A stretch of 24,249 nucleotides of DNA from a virus, in the IMG/VR virus record IMGVR_UViG_3300017743_000117, positions 1 through 24,249 of that record; one strand, written 5' to 3'. Shown here piece by piece: positions 1 through 7,366 of this stretch (the first letter of the stretch is position 1; each line of letters opens with the position of its first letter). The notes under the pieces were generated by a model. That model saw nothing but the letters and a program-made list of their open reading frames with translations. It made no database searches and was not told the origin of the DNA. Made by a program: the position numbers and the translations under genes.

Positions 1-327
1 CAGTTAAGACTTGAAAAAGAGTTAAGAAAGATGAAGGCAAAAGCAGAGTATAAGCAGAGACGAGCGGAATACGAAAAAAGCCAACAACCAGATCTAGATC
101 CCTCTAGGGCATTGCCACAGAACTCTGAACCAGAAGGGACTGGAGTGTCTATCATCATTGAACCTAAAGATCTAGAAATATATGTCAATATTATGAATAG
201 GGTATCTAGAGGAGAGGGAGGTATGGATAACGCCAAACTTCAAAAACTGATTGATAGGTATGGAAAAGAAAATTTAGATAAGGCAGCGGAAGGTATGCTG
301 TACGAAATGTTTAAAAGATATTTATAA
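1..327 (+). CDS. Unknown protein, 5'-truncated
   Basis: The reading frame is open from the first base of the window, so the gene almost certainly begins upstream; the first internal ATG is at 31. The visible 108 residues start with a highly charged Lys/Glu/Arg helix (about residues 1-35), pass through a Pro-rich linker, and end in a mixed helical domain containing IIIEPKDLEIYVNIMNRV and a KLQKLIDRYGKENL segment. I do not recognise the family. It is followed 17 bases later by the large 888-aa gene, with which it probably shares a transcript. An N-terminal coiled coil is likely; no signal peptide or membrane segment is visible. Confidence 0.75.
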   Translation, partial: QLRLEKELRKMKAKAEYKQRRAEYEKSQQPDLDPSRALPQNSEPEGTGVSIIIEPKDLEIYVNIMNRVSRGEGGMDNAKLQKLIDRYGKENLDKAAEGMLYEMFKRYL

Positions 328-344
328 GGATAAGGAACTAGACT

Positions 345-3011
345 ATGAATTTAACAAAAGATTATCTCAGATCTCTCATTATAGAAGAGATGAACAAACA
401 AATAAACGAGGCAACTGAGGAAGAAATAGGATACCTAAATGATTTATTGGAAGTACCCTTGTCTGCTCTTCCTTTTCATGATATATTCGGAGATAAGTAT
501 CGTATCTTATCTTCTTTTAAATCTGATAATCCTGATAATCCTCTGCTTGTTTTTGAAAGATTTCTTGAGAGTACTGGTTGGAGATTCAATCCAGATAATA
601 TGGGCGAAGTCATAAAGTCAATCAATACTTCTTATATTGCAAAACCAGAAGATGGCATTCAAAAGAGGACAAAAGAAGAAAAATTGTCTTTAGTTAAATG
701 GATCAATGAGTTGTCTGCTTACTTGGATAAACTTTCAAATACTATGCAATCTTGGGCAACCATTATAGAAGATATGCGAGAGTATGCTGAAAATACTTTC
801 GAAAGAAACCCTAGGCAACCAAAAGGAGGGTTCAAGAAAGAATACCTCAAAGATAAAAATTATTTAAACATGTTTCGAAGAAGACTCGCCCTCAAAAAAT
901 CAATTATGAAGTTTCTTCCACCAGATGCGTCTATGCGTATTTTTGCTGACATAGGCAAAGTAAGATGGAACAGGGGAGAAGAAACTGCTAACGATATTGA
1001 AGATTTCTTTAAAATTTCATCAGTAAAGCAACAAGTAGGCTTACAACAACAATGGCTTATGGGCAATGTAGAAGATGCCGGAACTAAAGTAAAAAACTAT
1101 GAATTTTTTGCCGGAAAGAATCTAGATGAATACAAGGCTTCATTGGGAGAAGATGAATACGTTGTCTTTTCTCGTCACCCTATTGATGTGTTCAGGATGT
1201 CTGATCACCAAGGGCTGGAATCTTGTCACACATTACCATCTAGCCGTGACAAACTTGGCGCATCCCCTAGTGAGCCTGTCTGGGATCAGTATAATATCTG
1301 TGCCCTTTCAGAAGCCCATGCTAACGGAATGATTGCGTATGCCTTAAATCCAGATGAGTTTGAAGAGGCGCCAACACAAGAACTCTTAGATCAATATGAA
1401 GATGGTGAATTGTTTTTAGATGACGAAAGAGGGATAGATGGGTTTGTTCCAATGAGTAGATTAAGAATTAAAAATGTTGCTTTCCTAGAGGATAAAGGAG
1501 ACTACTCAAACATAAAGACTAGATTTGCAGTACCCGATTACAAAACCTATGGAGACACAATTCCGGGATTCAAAAGACATGTTAGTAAGGTATTGGCTAC
1601 AGCACAGAAATCTAAGATTGAAGATATTGTAGACAGTTTTCAAGGCAGTATAGATCGTAGAAGATTTCTTAGAGTTGGTGGAAGTTACCAAGATCAATCG
1701 ATGAACGCAATGTTACCAGATTTTTTTAGTGAAGTGTTGGAACGAGACGATATCGAATATACAGAAACAGTTCAATATTCCAATGATCTAGAGCAATCTT
1801 TGAAAGATGAATACCAAGGAATGAATATAGATGCAGTCAAGCAGGTACTACAAGGGCTAGTGGAAGAATATAATGGATCTTATGTTAATTTTGAAAACCT
1901 AGACGTAGAGGAAGACTGGAACGGAAGTGGTTTTTATATGACAGGAGAGGTTAGGGTTATATACAACTATGCAGAAGAGATTGAATATGTTGCCGGTAAA
2001 TACGATGTCCAAGAACTTATGGAAGAGGCAATTGACTACGCTTCAGAGACTTACTTTTATGACGATAATTGGTTTAAAGATTACTCTGTTATGTTTGATA
2101 CTTTTTGGGGTGGATATAAAAATGTTATGATAATCTCAATAGATATTTCAAATTTTAGTCCTGAAGATAATTTTGACTACATTCCTTTCTCTCCGGATAC
2201 TTGGATGTATGCTATTTCTGAAATGAAAGACAAACTAAGTCATGTAATGGATCCACATGTTGATGATTCTCTTAACAACACCATAAAGGATTATATTTCA
2301 TTTCGAGGAAAACCAACCACTGTCAGAACTGATGTTTCTGAGAAATACTTTTTGTCTAGATTCAAAGAAGCCTTAGACGAAGACAACAATTGGGATATCA
2401 ATGAAGAAGAAGTAGATGATGACAATCCACTAGGGTTTGAAGTTCTTACCTCTTTTACTGCAGAGATTACTGAGAGCATTGATCTTACTGTCTTGTTTGG
2501 AGAAGTCAATGAAGATTTTGATCCAGATAATCCAGAATTAGTTGAACAGGCTAGAAAATTGTCAGCACACATAGCCACATTAGTCTCTATACTGGCTTCT
2601 GAGGATATGAACATACTTAAGGCTGGTTTGCTAGACGAACAGTTCTACAATAACCAGAGTCTATACTCAGGACTCTCACAGGCAACAAAAATAAACGAAC
2701 TAGATATGAAAGTAGTTGCAAGTATTGGCTGGGGTGATGAAGATATTAGTCCTGAAACAATTCTTCAAGGTATCGCCAATGATAAGGACTTAGAGTTAAG
2801 TATTAATATTACTTGTGAAGATTGGAGTGCTGTTGACATAGAAACTATAGGCAACATGATGCTAGGAAAGTTCAAAGACAACAATGGATGGCACATTGAC
2901 TCTGATCAAAATATGGTTGCCTTGGTTAATGCCAACGTACAGGTTACTCGCCCATCACAGCCCCAAGACATTCAAGAAATTATAAGAAAAGAAATTTTAA
3001 ATCTCCTATAA
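345..3011 (+). CDS. Large unknown phage protein with SCH/EAH module
   Basis: This 888-residue acidic protein opens with MNLTKDYLRSLIIEEMNK, a short basic amphipathic helix like those on several other proteins of this window and similar in character to T4 capsid-targeting peptides. Around residues 280-335 is a compact motif block: RMSDHQ (about 284-289), ESCH (C294, H295) and CALSEAH...GMIAYAL (C319, E323, H325). It looks like a conserved enzymatic or metal-binding core, but I cannot name it. The rest is long, acidic and rich in Asp/Tyr, and the C-terminus ends with a helix containing EIIRKEILNLL. An AAGGA element lies upstream of the ATG. A virion-associated role is inferred from the N-terminus and context only. 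Confidence 0.85.
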   Translation: MNLTKDYLRSLIIEEMNKQINEATEEEIGYLNDLLEVPLSALPFHDIFGDKYRILSSFKSDNPDNPLLVFERFLESTGWRFNPDNMGEVIKSINTSYIAKPEDGIQKRTKEEKLSLVKWINELSAYLDKLSNTMQSWATIIEDMREYAENTFERNPRQPKGGFKKEYLKDKNYLNMFRRRLALKKSIMKFLPPDASMRIFADIGKVRWNRGEETANDIEDFFKISSVKQQVGLQQQWLMGNVEDAGTKVKNYEFFAGKNLDEYKASLGEDEYVVFSRHPIDVFRMSDHQGLESCHTLPSSRDKLGASPSEPVWDQYNICALSEAHANGMIAYALNPDEFEEAPTQELLDQYEDGELFLDDERGIDGFVPMSRLRIKNVAFLEDKGDYSNIKTRFAVPDYKTYGDTIPGFKRHVSKVLATAQKSKIEDIVDSFQGSIDRRRFLRVGGSYQDQSMNAMLPDFFSEVLERDDIEYTETVQYSNDLEQSLKDEYQGMNIDAVKQVLQGLVEEYNGSYVNFENLDVEEDWNGSGFYMTGEVRVIYNYAEEIEYVAGKYDVQELMEEAIDYASETYFYDDNWFKDYSVMFDTFWGGYKNVMIISIDISNFSPEDNFDYIPFSPDTWMYAISEMKDKLSHVMDPHVDDSLNNTIKDYISFRGKPTTVRTDVSEKYFLSRFKEALDEDNNWDINEEEVDDDNPLGFEVLTSFTAEITESIDLTVLFGEVNEDFDPDNPELVEQARKLSAHIATLVSILASEDMNILKAGLLDEQFYNNQSLYSGLSQATKINELDMKVVASIGWGDEDISPETILQGIANDKDLELSINITCEDWSAVDIETIGNMMLGKFKDNNGWHIDSDQNMVALVNANVQVTRPSQPQDIQEIIRKEILNLL

Positions 3012-3021
3012 GCCCCATAAA

Positions 3022-3039
3022 CCCTATATACTTATAGGG
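3022..3039 (+). promoter_or_regulatory. Hairpin covering the ribosome-binding site of the 3052 protease
   Basis: A perfect 7-bp stem, CCCTATA / TATAGGG with a TACT loop, lies in the 40-base gap before the protease ATG at 3052. Its 3' arm includes the first three Gs of the G7 run at 3037-3043, which is the only Shine-Dalgarno-like purine tract for this start. A further CCCC at 3014-3017 could compete for the same Gs. The structure could limit translation of the secreted protease or act as a weak processing site. No U-tract follows, so it is not a classic terminator. Confidence 0.45.
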
Positions 3040-3051
3040 GGGGTATAGATT

Positions 3052-3714
3052 ATGAAAAACATTTTATTTTCACTGCTCTTGTTGGCTAGCGACACTTCAC
3101 ACGCTGAAGTTCGAAACTTGAGCAGCAGTTTAGTTCATGAAGATGCAGAAGAGGGACTAAGACTGGCATTTGAGTCTTCTGTGCAATTAGTGTCGATATC
3201 GGAGAAGGGCACGGCGTTTGGATCGGGCAACTTGTTCACATATAACGGTGAACAGTACATCATCACAGCAAACCATGTAGTTGCTGGATCATTATTTCTA
3301 GATATTCTAGAGAAAGATGGTAACGTAGCAAATGGGATTGTATTTTTAACAAATCCAGATCTTGACTTGGCAATAATAAAGCCAGTTACAAGATTGACTG
3401 GGACAACTGCAGTAGAATTCGAATTCGCAAACGACAACAAACTAGGCAAAGAGGTATTCCATTGTGGGCATCCGTTAGGTGTTAGTTTTAATTTGTCAAA
3501 AGGAATGATCACAACGTATGAACCAACAGGTTATATCATCAATTCTCTTTCATTGCCGGGAACTTCAGGATCTGTTGTTTTCGATAAATACGGAAAAGTA
3601 GTAGGTGTTATCGTTTCAGTAGCAGGGATGGGAGAGCCGCCTAATGCTCAGTTGATAGAGGGTATCGTTAAGGTGATTCCTATTGATTTAAAGTATATTA
3701 TAGACTCGATGTAA
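3052..3714 (+). CDS. Secreted trypsin/HtrA-like serine protease
   Basis: The 220-residue protein has a typical signal peptide (MKN, hydrophobic IFSLLLLAS-type core, cleavage probably after SHA at residue 18). A chymotrypsin-fold protease domain follows. The triad is readable: H75 in ITANHVV, D105 in NPDLDLAIIK, and S172 in LPGTSGSVVF. No PDZ domain follows, so it is a minimal HtrA/trypsin-like enzyme that should act in the periplasm or outside the cell. It is preceded by the hairpin at 3022-3039, which may control translation, and followed 11 bases later by a small unknown gene. Exported proteases are uncommon in phage genomes; roles in lysis, surface modification or superinfection control are all possible. 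The fold call is firm, the biological role open. Confidence 0.88.
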   Translation: MKNILFSLLLLASDTSHAEVRNLSSSLVHEDAEEGLRLAFESSVQLVSISEKGTAFGSGNLFTYNGEQYIITANHVVAGSLFLDILEKDGNVANGIVFLTNPDLDLAIIKPVTRLTGTTAVEFEFANDNKLGKEVFHCGHPLGVSFNLSKGMITTYEPTGYIINSLSLPGTSGSVVFDKYGKVVGVIVSVAGMGEPPNAQLIEGIVKVIPIDLKYIIDSM

Positions 3715-3725
3715 CTAGTTATATC

Positions 3726-4067
3726 ATGGGGCTGAGTGATTTAATACAATTGCCAAAAATTGGAGATCTAGTAACTTTTACTGAAAGTTGGAATGAGATA
3801 TTTCCCAGAAATGGGAAATATCCTTATGGGCTAGTGACAGATATATTTGAATATGATAGCCTAGTGATCACAGAAGGGAAAGCAAGTTTAATAGGCACAT
3901 TAGCGTTTCCTATGATGTGGGACGAAGATAAGCCTCATAATAAAAAATTCAAAGTCTATCATGTACGATGGGCTAGCAAAGATGACAAAGGCGAGAACTC
4001 TTTCAGGTTCATCAATGAAGAGTGGTTCCAAAATAAAAGTTTTATTGTCATACAAGGTGCTAATTAA
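3726..4067 (+). CDS. Small SH3-like unknown protein
   Basis: The 113-residue protein begins with a short helix, then KIGDLVTFTESW and a series of beta-type segments (YGLVTDIFEYDSLVI, FKVYHVRWASK). The pattern GD-L-V-x-F/W followed by GLVTDI suggests a small SH3-like barrel. A second protein of the same general plan is at 7037-7273 (VGDLISWTE ... GIVLKKYV). No clear Shine-Dalgarno precedes the ATG, so translation may be coupled to the protease gene ending 11 bases upstream. Function unknown. Confidence 0.72.
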   Translation: MGLSDLIQLPKIGDLVTFTESWNEIFPRNGKYPYGLVTDIFEYDSLVITEGKASLIGTLAFPMMWDEDKPHNKKFKVYHVRWASKDDKGENSFRFINEEWFQNKSFIVIQGAN

Positions 4068-4081
4068 TAGGAGGAACAAAT

Positions 4082-4480
4082 ATGAACATATTAAAAGAAG
4101 GGGATACGACGACATCCGCAAAAGCGTTTTTTTATAAAGAAGGTAGAGTTTTATTAGTAAAACCAACAGGTAGCGAAGATAGATATGATATTCCCGGTGG
4201 CAAAATTAAATTCTGTGAATCTCCCATGCAAGGAGTTTACAGAGAATGTTTAGAAGAGGTTGGACTTAAAATAAAAAAGGCTAAATTCATAGGAAAAGAC
4301 ACAGATAGAGACAAGGTTTACTTCTTTGTTACTAAATGGAATGGAGATATAGTCTTGCAAGAAGAAGAATTGGAAAAGTATCGATGGGTTCCCATAGATA
4401 GGGTGCTAGATTATTACCTCACAAAGACTGCTCATAACGGTTTTGTAGACTACTTACTTAATGAACTCGGAGGGGTATAA
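4082..4480 (+). CDS. Nudix hydrolase
   Basis: The 132-residue protein carries a complete Nudix box, GX5EX7REUXEEXGU: G40, E46, R54-E55, E58-E59 and G61, in the order GGKIKFCE ... YRECLEEVGL. Nudix enzymes hydrolyse nucleoside diphosphates linked to another group, such as oxidised dNTPs, NAD, ADP-ribose, sugar nucleotides or RNA caps. The length is typical of a single-domain MutT-like enzyme, with no extension revealing the substrate. A strong AGGAGG lies just before the ATG. The next gene begins two bases after its stop, and that gene's ribosome-binding site lies inside the last codons of this one. Confidence 0.93.
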   Translation: MNILKEGDTTTSAKAFFYKEGRVLLVKPTGSEDRYDIPGGKIKFCESPMQGVYRECLEEVGLKIKKAKFIGKDTDRDKVYFFVTKWNGDIVLQEEELEKYRWVPIDRVLDYYLTKTAHNGFVDYLLNELGGV

Positions 4481-4481
4481 A

Positions 4482-4802
4482 ATGGATTCAGCAGCAGGAT
4501 GGGAAGGGTATAGTAGAATAGTTTTGCAACAATTGCAGGACTTAAACAATGGAATGTCGGAGTTACGCAATGAGATTCAAGAGGTTAAAACACAAATTGC
4601 TGAGGTGAGAGCCCAGCAGAGCAATATTACAGAATTAAAACAGTGGAAAGAACGAATTGATGATATCGTATCTCCAACGCAATTAGGTGAAATGAAACAA
4701 GAAGTACGAGAATTGAAAGATTTTAAACTGAAAGCGATTGCAGGATTTACTGTTATACAATTTTTGATGGGTTTAGTCTTATTTTATGACAAACTAATGT
4801 AA
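4482..4802 (+). CDS. Coiled-coil protein with C-terminal membrane anchor
   Basis: Start chosen at 4482 because GGAGGGG at 4470-4476 is well placed for it; an ATG at 4461 has no such site. The 106-residue product is a heptad-rich coiled coil (about residues 12-80: LQQLQDLNNGMSELRNEI, EVKTQIAEVRAQ, MKQEVRELKDF) followed by one hydrophobic helix (AIAGFTVIQFLMGLVLF, about 86-102) at the very C-terminus. This architecture resembles XhlA-type proteins and other lysis-associated or membrane-tethered phage proteins. No lysis partner is visible nearby, so a lysis role is only one possibility. Confidence 0.85.
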   Translation: MDSAAGWEGYSRIVLQQLQDLNNGMSELRNEIQEVKTQIAEVRAQQSNITELKQWKERIDDIVSPTQLGEMKQEVRELKDFKLKAIAGFTVIQFLMGLVLFYDKLM

Positions 4803-4816
4803 AAAATACTATTTAT
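4799..4816 (+). promoter_or_regulatory. Candidate late-type promoter (CTATTTAT leader motif)
   Basis: The gap before the 4835 gene contains GTAAAAAATACTATTTAT. Its left half is a near match to the T4 late element TATAAATA, and its right half, CTATTTAT, recurs before the genes at 13990 and 18238. The ATG lies 26 bases downstream of the first base of CTATTTAT. Two of the three downstream genes encode proteins that look virion-associated, which fits a late promoter. The evidence is one short motif in three places. Confidence 0.35.
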
Positions 4817-4834
4817 GCAGAGGTATTTCTTAGC

Positions 4835-5743
4835 ATGTCCATAAAAGTAAAATTAAATAGAATAAAAAAAGCAGTAGTAGGGCTAATCTGTCCTCCTGCA
4901 ACACAAGATTTAGCACTCAACACAAAGAACAGAGACGCTACAATCAAAAAATATAATTACGGCCCACTAAATGTTGATGAGCCGGCAGATTATTGGAAAA
5001 AGATTGCAAAATATTGGAAAACTTCTGAAGAGGCAGCCAAAAAATCTGTATGTGGAAACTGTGTGGCGTTTGATATTTCGCCTAGAATGAAAGATTGTCT
5101 TCCCGGTGACACATTTGATGAAGATGGCGAATTAGGGTATTGCTGGATGCATCATTTTAAGTGTCACAGTGCCAGAGCATGCCATACTTGGGCTAAAGGC
5201 GGGCCGATTGCAAAAGACTCTGAGTCTAAAGAGTGGCAAGAAAAGAATAAAAGCAGTTTAGATGAGAAACTTAACCCTTCAATGGGGGCTGGTGCCTATG
5301 TGAAAGACTTTTATAAGTCTGACGCTCCTCAGTTTAAAGGTAAATCCAAAAAAGAGAGAAGAGAAATGGCTGTTGCGGCATACCTAGACGCCAAAGAAGA
5401 AGTAAAAGAAGGCAAAGATCCTAAAGTTGGCACTGGAAAAAAGCCAAAAGGCTCTGGAAGAAGACTTTATACCGACGAAAACCCAGACGATACAGTTTCT
5501 GTAAAGTTTGCGACGGTTCAAGACATCAAAGATACTCTCTCTAAATCAAGTTTTAAGTCCAAATCTCACAAAAGACAGTCTCAGGTTATCAACCTGATAC
5601 ACCAAAGATCTAGAGCGGCTTACAAAAACGCCAAAGATCCAAAAGTTAAGGCTAGATTGAAGAAAGCATATGAATATGCAGAGAAGCGAAAGGAAGCATC
5701 GAAGAAAAAAACTCAAAGAATGAACAAGGAGAAGAAGAAATGA
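4835..5743 (+). CDS. Basic modular protein with Cys/His cluster
   Basis: The 302-residue, strongly basic protein has three readable parts. A Cys/His cluster at residues 73-116 (C73, C76, C88, C103, H106, H107, C110, C116; CGNCVAF ... GYCWMHHFKC ... CHTWAKGGP) looks like a zinc or Fe-S site. A conserved-looking segment follows at about 150-190 (YKSDAPQFKGKSKKERREMA, then AAYLDAKEE), of a type I associate with T4-like marine phages but cannot name. The C-terminal 120 residues are Lys/Arg/Ser-rich and helical, suggesting nucleic-acid binding. The stop overlaps the next start (ATGA). A virion-internal or DNA-binding role is inferred. Confidence 0.85.
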   Translation: MSIKVKLNRIKKAVVGLICPPATQDLALNTKNRDATIKKYNYGPLNVDEPADYWKKIAKYWKTSEEAAKKSVCGNCVAFDISPRMKDCLPGDTFDEDGELGYCWMHHFKCHSARACHTWAKGGPIAKDSESKEWQEKNKSSLDEKLNPSMGAGAYVKDFYKSDAPQFKGKSKKERREMAVAAYLDAKEEVKEGKDPKVGTGKKPKGSGRRLYTDENPDDTVSVKFATVQDIKDTLSKSSFKSKSHKRQSQVINLIHQRSRAAYKNAKDPKVKARLKKAYEYAEKRKEASKKKTQRMNKEKKK

Positions 5744-6300
5744 GCAATTACGATCTAACAAAAGATGAAATGAAGTGGTTAATGGAAGAATTACAAAAAG
5801 AGGTGTCATTGAAAAAGAAAAGTGATGGCTGTGGACACGATTTGGAGCCTTATGATCCGAATATGCATGGAGGACAGATGACTGATCTTCAAACAGGGGC
5901 AACAAAAGCCACTGGTGCTCTTACGATCACTGGAGAATTAGATCATGAAGTGTCTATGGCTAGAACCCAACTAGACAAAGCAGCAAAGTATTCTCAATCC
6001 ATGTCTGCTAGGATGGAGCAAATCGGCGAACAGAACCTTCCAGCATGGGTTCAAGCCAAAATCACTAAGGCTTCAGACTATATTTCCAAAGTATATCACT
6101 ATATGGAGAAATATTTAGGCGAAGACACGGGAATGATGCAGGAATCTGCCGAAGGTGAGATCAAAAAAGCCAGTCATGACATAGAAATTGACGTGTCAAT
6201 ATCAAAATCAGACATCAAAAAGTTACAAGATGGAGAAGCCATCAGTCTGAATGACGTTAGTGGCACCAATACCTTTAAGGTAAATATCAAAGCGGACTAA
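5740..6300 (+). CDS. Conserved helical phage protein
   Basis: The 186-residue product starts at the ATGA overlap with the previous gene and has AAGGAG 8 bases upstream. Its centre (about residues 65-130) has the characteristic string DHEVSMARTQLDKAAKYS, then PAWVQAKITKASDYISKVYH. I recognise this as a recurrent helical module of tailed marine phages, without an assigned function. The N-terminus is a short charged helix (YDLTKDEMKWLMEELQKE), and the C-terminus is a small beta-rich acidic tail (IEIDVSISKSDIKKL). The close coupling to the Cys/His protein suggests the two act together. Confidence 0.82.
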   Translation: MSNYDLTKDEMKWLMEELQKEVSLKKKSDGCGHDLEPYDPNMHGGQMTDLQTGATKATGALTITGELDHEVSMARTQLDKAAKYSQSMSARMEQIGEQNLPAWVQAKITKASDYISKVYHYMEKYLGEDTGMMQESAEGEIKKASHDIEIDVSISKSDIKKLQDGEAISLNDVSGTNTFKVNIKAD

Positions 6301-6364
6301 TTAGCAAAAGTTAAGCCAAAAAATGTCCGAAAATAAACATTAAAGCACACAACAGGAAGATGAG

Positions 6365-6538
6365 ATGCAAGATTACGAAAAATTAAAAGAAGAAATGACA
6401 AAAAAACTTGAACTTAAGTTCAATGAAGCAGGTATATATGGAGCCTGAGCGTATAATGCAGCCCGTCGGGTTGTTAAGTTGTATGAAGAGGGCATGGAGT
6501 TCCATAAAGCCGTTTACAAAGTATACAGAGGATTATAA
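6365..6538 (+). pseudogene. Small gene interrupted by an in-frame TGA
   Basis: From the ATG at 6365, preceded by an AGGAAG ribosome-binding site, the frame reads MQDYEKLKEEMTKKLELKF then NEAGIYGA. It meets TGA at 6446-6448, then continues without another stop as AYNAARRVVKLYEEGMEF, HKAVYKVYRGL, to TAA at 6536-6538. That stop is 3 bases before the next ATG. Both halves have protein-like composition and the helix pattern carries across the TGA, so this is one 57-codon gene. TGA serves as the normal stop of several genes here (for example 5741-5743, 13943-13945, 18877-18879), so wholesale recoding is unlikely. The choices are a nonsense mutation, a base error, or programmed readthrough. It fills most of the 241-base gap between 6300 and 6542. 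Confidence 0.7.
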
Positions 6539-6541
6539 ACT

Positions 6542-7027
6542 ATGAAAAAACTATTCGAAAATTGGAGAAAATTCACAAATGAAGAAAGAATTGCTACCAA
6601 AGATGGCGACAAAGAGGTAAAAGCCTCTAGAGGTGGTACGAAACACTTCTTTGCATACAAATCTGGTAAAGGATATATCTTAACTCACAAGCCAAGTGGT
6701 AAAGCAGTCTCCAGAGCAGTCACCAAGTACGGCTCTAAACTGTCAGATCTCAAAAAAGTCATGAAAGACATTGAAGACGCCAACATTCCGGGTATTGGAG
6801 ACGAAAATCCTTCCAAAGAAACACTTGAGGCTATCAAAGATGTACTCAAAGATGGCAACCCTTACCTAAAAGAGTCGGAATTGGCTGATCTTTATGATGA
6901 ACTTGCTGATGCAAAGCGTAAAGAGGCTGAAGCAGAGGAAGAGGAAAGAGAAAATGAGGAAGAAAGAGAAAATGATCAAGAAAGGCGAATTAAAGCGTAT
7001 GGTGCTGCCAATCCAGACTTAGGATAA
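6542..7027 (+). CDS. Small basic protein with capsid-targeting-like N-terminus
   Basis: The 161-residue protein starts MKKLFENWRKFTNEE. This short aromatic/basic amphipathic peptide ending in Glu resembles the T4 capsid-targeting sequence of internal proteins (MKTYQEFIAEA type) in length, pattern and position. A small domain follows (KHFFAYKSGKGYILTHKPSGKA), then a helical part, and the C-terminus is a Glu/Arg-rich single helix (about residues 120-150). It starts 3 bases after the TGA-interrupted gene. I infer an internal head protein; the N-terminal resemblance is the only direct clue. Confidence 0.82.
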   Translation: MKKLFENWRKFTNEERIATKDGDKEVKASRGGTKHFFAYKSGKGYILTHKPSGKAVSRAVTKYGSKLSDLKKVMKDIEDANIPGIGDENPSKETLEAIKDVLKDGNPYLKESELADLYDELADAKRKEAEAEEEERENEEERENDQERRIKAYGAANPDLG

Positions 7028-7036
7028 GGCTCTGAA

Positions 7037-7273
7037 ATGCTTGGAGAAGTCAATTTTTCTAGAATTAGTGTTGGAGATTTGATTTCTTGGACGGAGATAG
7101 GCAAAGAAAATAGAAAAAGAAAAGGAATTGTTCTAAAAAAGTATGTTTTAGGATATGGCGAATCGCATAGGCAAAGAAAAATAGCAATGCTGAAGGTTGT
7201 AGACGGATCTTGTAACACTATAGTCAATATTTTAGCATTAAATGCCAAAATAGAGAGCAAAAGCACTACTTAG
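7037..7273 (+). CDS. Small SH3-like unknown protein
   Basis: The 78-residue basic protein follows the previous stop by 9 bases and has AAGG upstream. The sequence RISVGDLISWTEIG ... KGIVLKKYVLG ... AMLKVVDGS is a compact run of beta segments with the GDL-x-x-W and G-I-V-x-x-K pattern typical of small SH3-like barrels. It matches the plan of the 3726-4067 protein, though identity is low. Function unknown. The 93 bases after it (7274-7366) hold no gene or clear signal. Confidence 0.7.
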   Translation: MLGEVNFSRISVGDLISWTEIGKENRKRKGIVLKKYVLGYGESHRQRKIAMLKVVDGSCNTIVNILALNAKIESKSTT

Positions 7274-7366
7274 ATAGAGTTAAAGCATGCATTTTATATG
7301 TAGCAACTAAGATATATGGGATGTAACCATAAAATTGTCAAAAATTTATTAAATGAGGGTGTAACT

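Noticed and set aside
6449-6458. CGTATAATG as a further promoter copy
   Set aside because: No TGAATA box lies 16 bases upstream; the string belongs to the coding sequence after the in-frame TGA.
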